A DNA stretch of 5,729 bases, from the NCBI GenBank assembly GCA_910585435.1, contig CAJUEJ010000055.1, forward strand, positions 1 through 5,729. The letters run 5' to 3'. The notes under the pieces are model-generated. The model was not told the DNA's origin. It did not search any database and was given only the letters and a program-made list of their open reading frames with translations. The position numbers were made by a program, and so were the translations under genes. The stretch's first letter is position 1. Every line of letters begins with the position of its first letter. Source of the stretch: an uncultured Hungatella sp. (GTDB taxonomy: Bacteria > Bacillota > Clostridia > Lachnospirales > Lachnospiraceae). Of the stretch, positions 5,401 through 5,729 are shown piece by piece.

Positions 5401-5406
5401 TTGGAT

Positions 5407-5729
5407 ATGGATTTTCTGGAATCATCGGCTGTCATGGTTCCGGCTCTGACCGGGATGGCATTGACCTTATATGACGGAAACCCGGATGTGCTGAGTGAAT
5501 TTGAGCATAAATACTGTTTTTCTTCTAAGCAGCAGAAGATCTATACGGCCCAGGGGATGACGGCATTTTTGCAGGAGGGCATGGAGGATTACATATATGA
5601 CCTGGAGGAAGCCATGGGTACCCGTTTTACTGCATTTAAGCTCCATGGGCAGTGGGTGCTGCTGGGGCCCTATGTGGAAACGAAATGGAGTGAGCATGTA
5701 GCCAGGCTCCTTCTTGCAAAGATGAATGC
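5407..5729 (+). CDS. N-terminal part of a probable AraC-family regulator, cut by the window edge
   Basis: The frame is open from ATG 5407 to the end of the window, giving 107 complete codons without a stop. The visible part has the style of the N-terminal sensor domain of AraC-family regulators common in Lachnospiraceae. It includes YIYDLEEAMGTRFTAFKL (62-79), then the LLGPYV turn (85-90), then a helix EHVARLLLAKMN (96-107). The helix-turn-helix DNA-binding domain would lie about 150 or more residues further on, outside the window, so the family call rests on resemblance of the sensor region only. A strong ribosome binding site precedes it. No good promoter was found between the upstream remnant and this gene. 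Confidence 0.6.
   Translation, partial: MDFLESSAVMVPALTGMALTLYDGNPDVLSEFEHKYCFSSKQQKIYTAQGMTAFLQEGMEDYIYDLEEAMGTRFTAFKLHGQWVLLGPYVETKWSEHVARLLLAKMN

Noticed and set aside
1..5729. CRISPR array, tRNA, rRNA or riboswitch
   Set aside because: No regularly spaced repeats, tRNA cloverleaf signals, rRNA-like sequence or recognisable riboswitch core was seen on either strand.

Overview
The window looks like chromosomal DNA from a Clostridia-class Bacillota, most likely a Lachnospiraceae-type gut anaerobe. This is an inference from the purine-rich coding strand, the strong AGGAGG-type ribosome binding sites, the moderate GC content and the gene types. Every convincing gene lies on the plus strand.

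Bases 1-132 are AT-rich and show no supported gene. They hold several inverted repeats and look like a dispersed repeat or the edge of a mobile or rearranged segment. Immediately after comes the 3' two-thirds of a RecD2-type DNA helicase (221-1570). All helicase motifs are present, but the usual N-terminal domains are missing. Its reading frame is open back to base 128 with no good start codon, so the gene looks cut at its 5' end.

Three tightly packed genes follow. The first (1582-2208) is a SIMIBI/ParA-like protein, closest in style to TadZ/CpaE, whose P-loop lacks the catalytic lysine. The second (2195-2455) is a small protein with one membrane segment. The third (2512-3219) is a 235-residue protein that I do not recognise. 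The spacing suggests one transcription unit that once started further upstream.

A good sigma-A-like promoter (3257-3284) begins a second block. It contains an unknown 120-residue protein (3330-3692), a short nitroreductase overlapping its 3' end (3652-4146), and a LysR-family regulator (4315-5205). Directly after the LysR stop codon, and in the same frame, lies a short gene remnant with a CxxCxxCxxxCP iron-sulfur motif (5206-5313). It resembles the C-terminal tail of ferredoxin-containing aldo/keto reductases. The rest of that gene is absent.

The window ends inside a gene (5407 to the edge) with a strong ribosome binding site. Its product resembles the N-terminal sensor part of Lachnospiraceae AraC-family regulators, but the DNA-binding part is outside the window.

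Overall the window is a patchwork with two signs of gene decay, at the left edge and after LysR, around a small conserved-looking operon of unknown purpose and a redox/regulator cluster.
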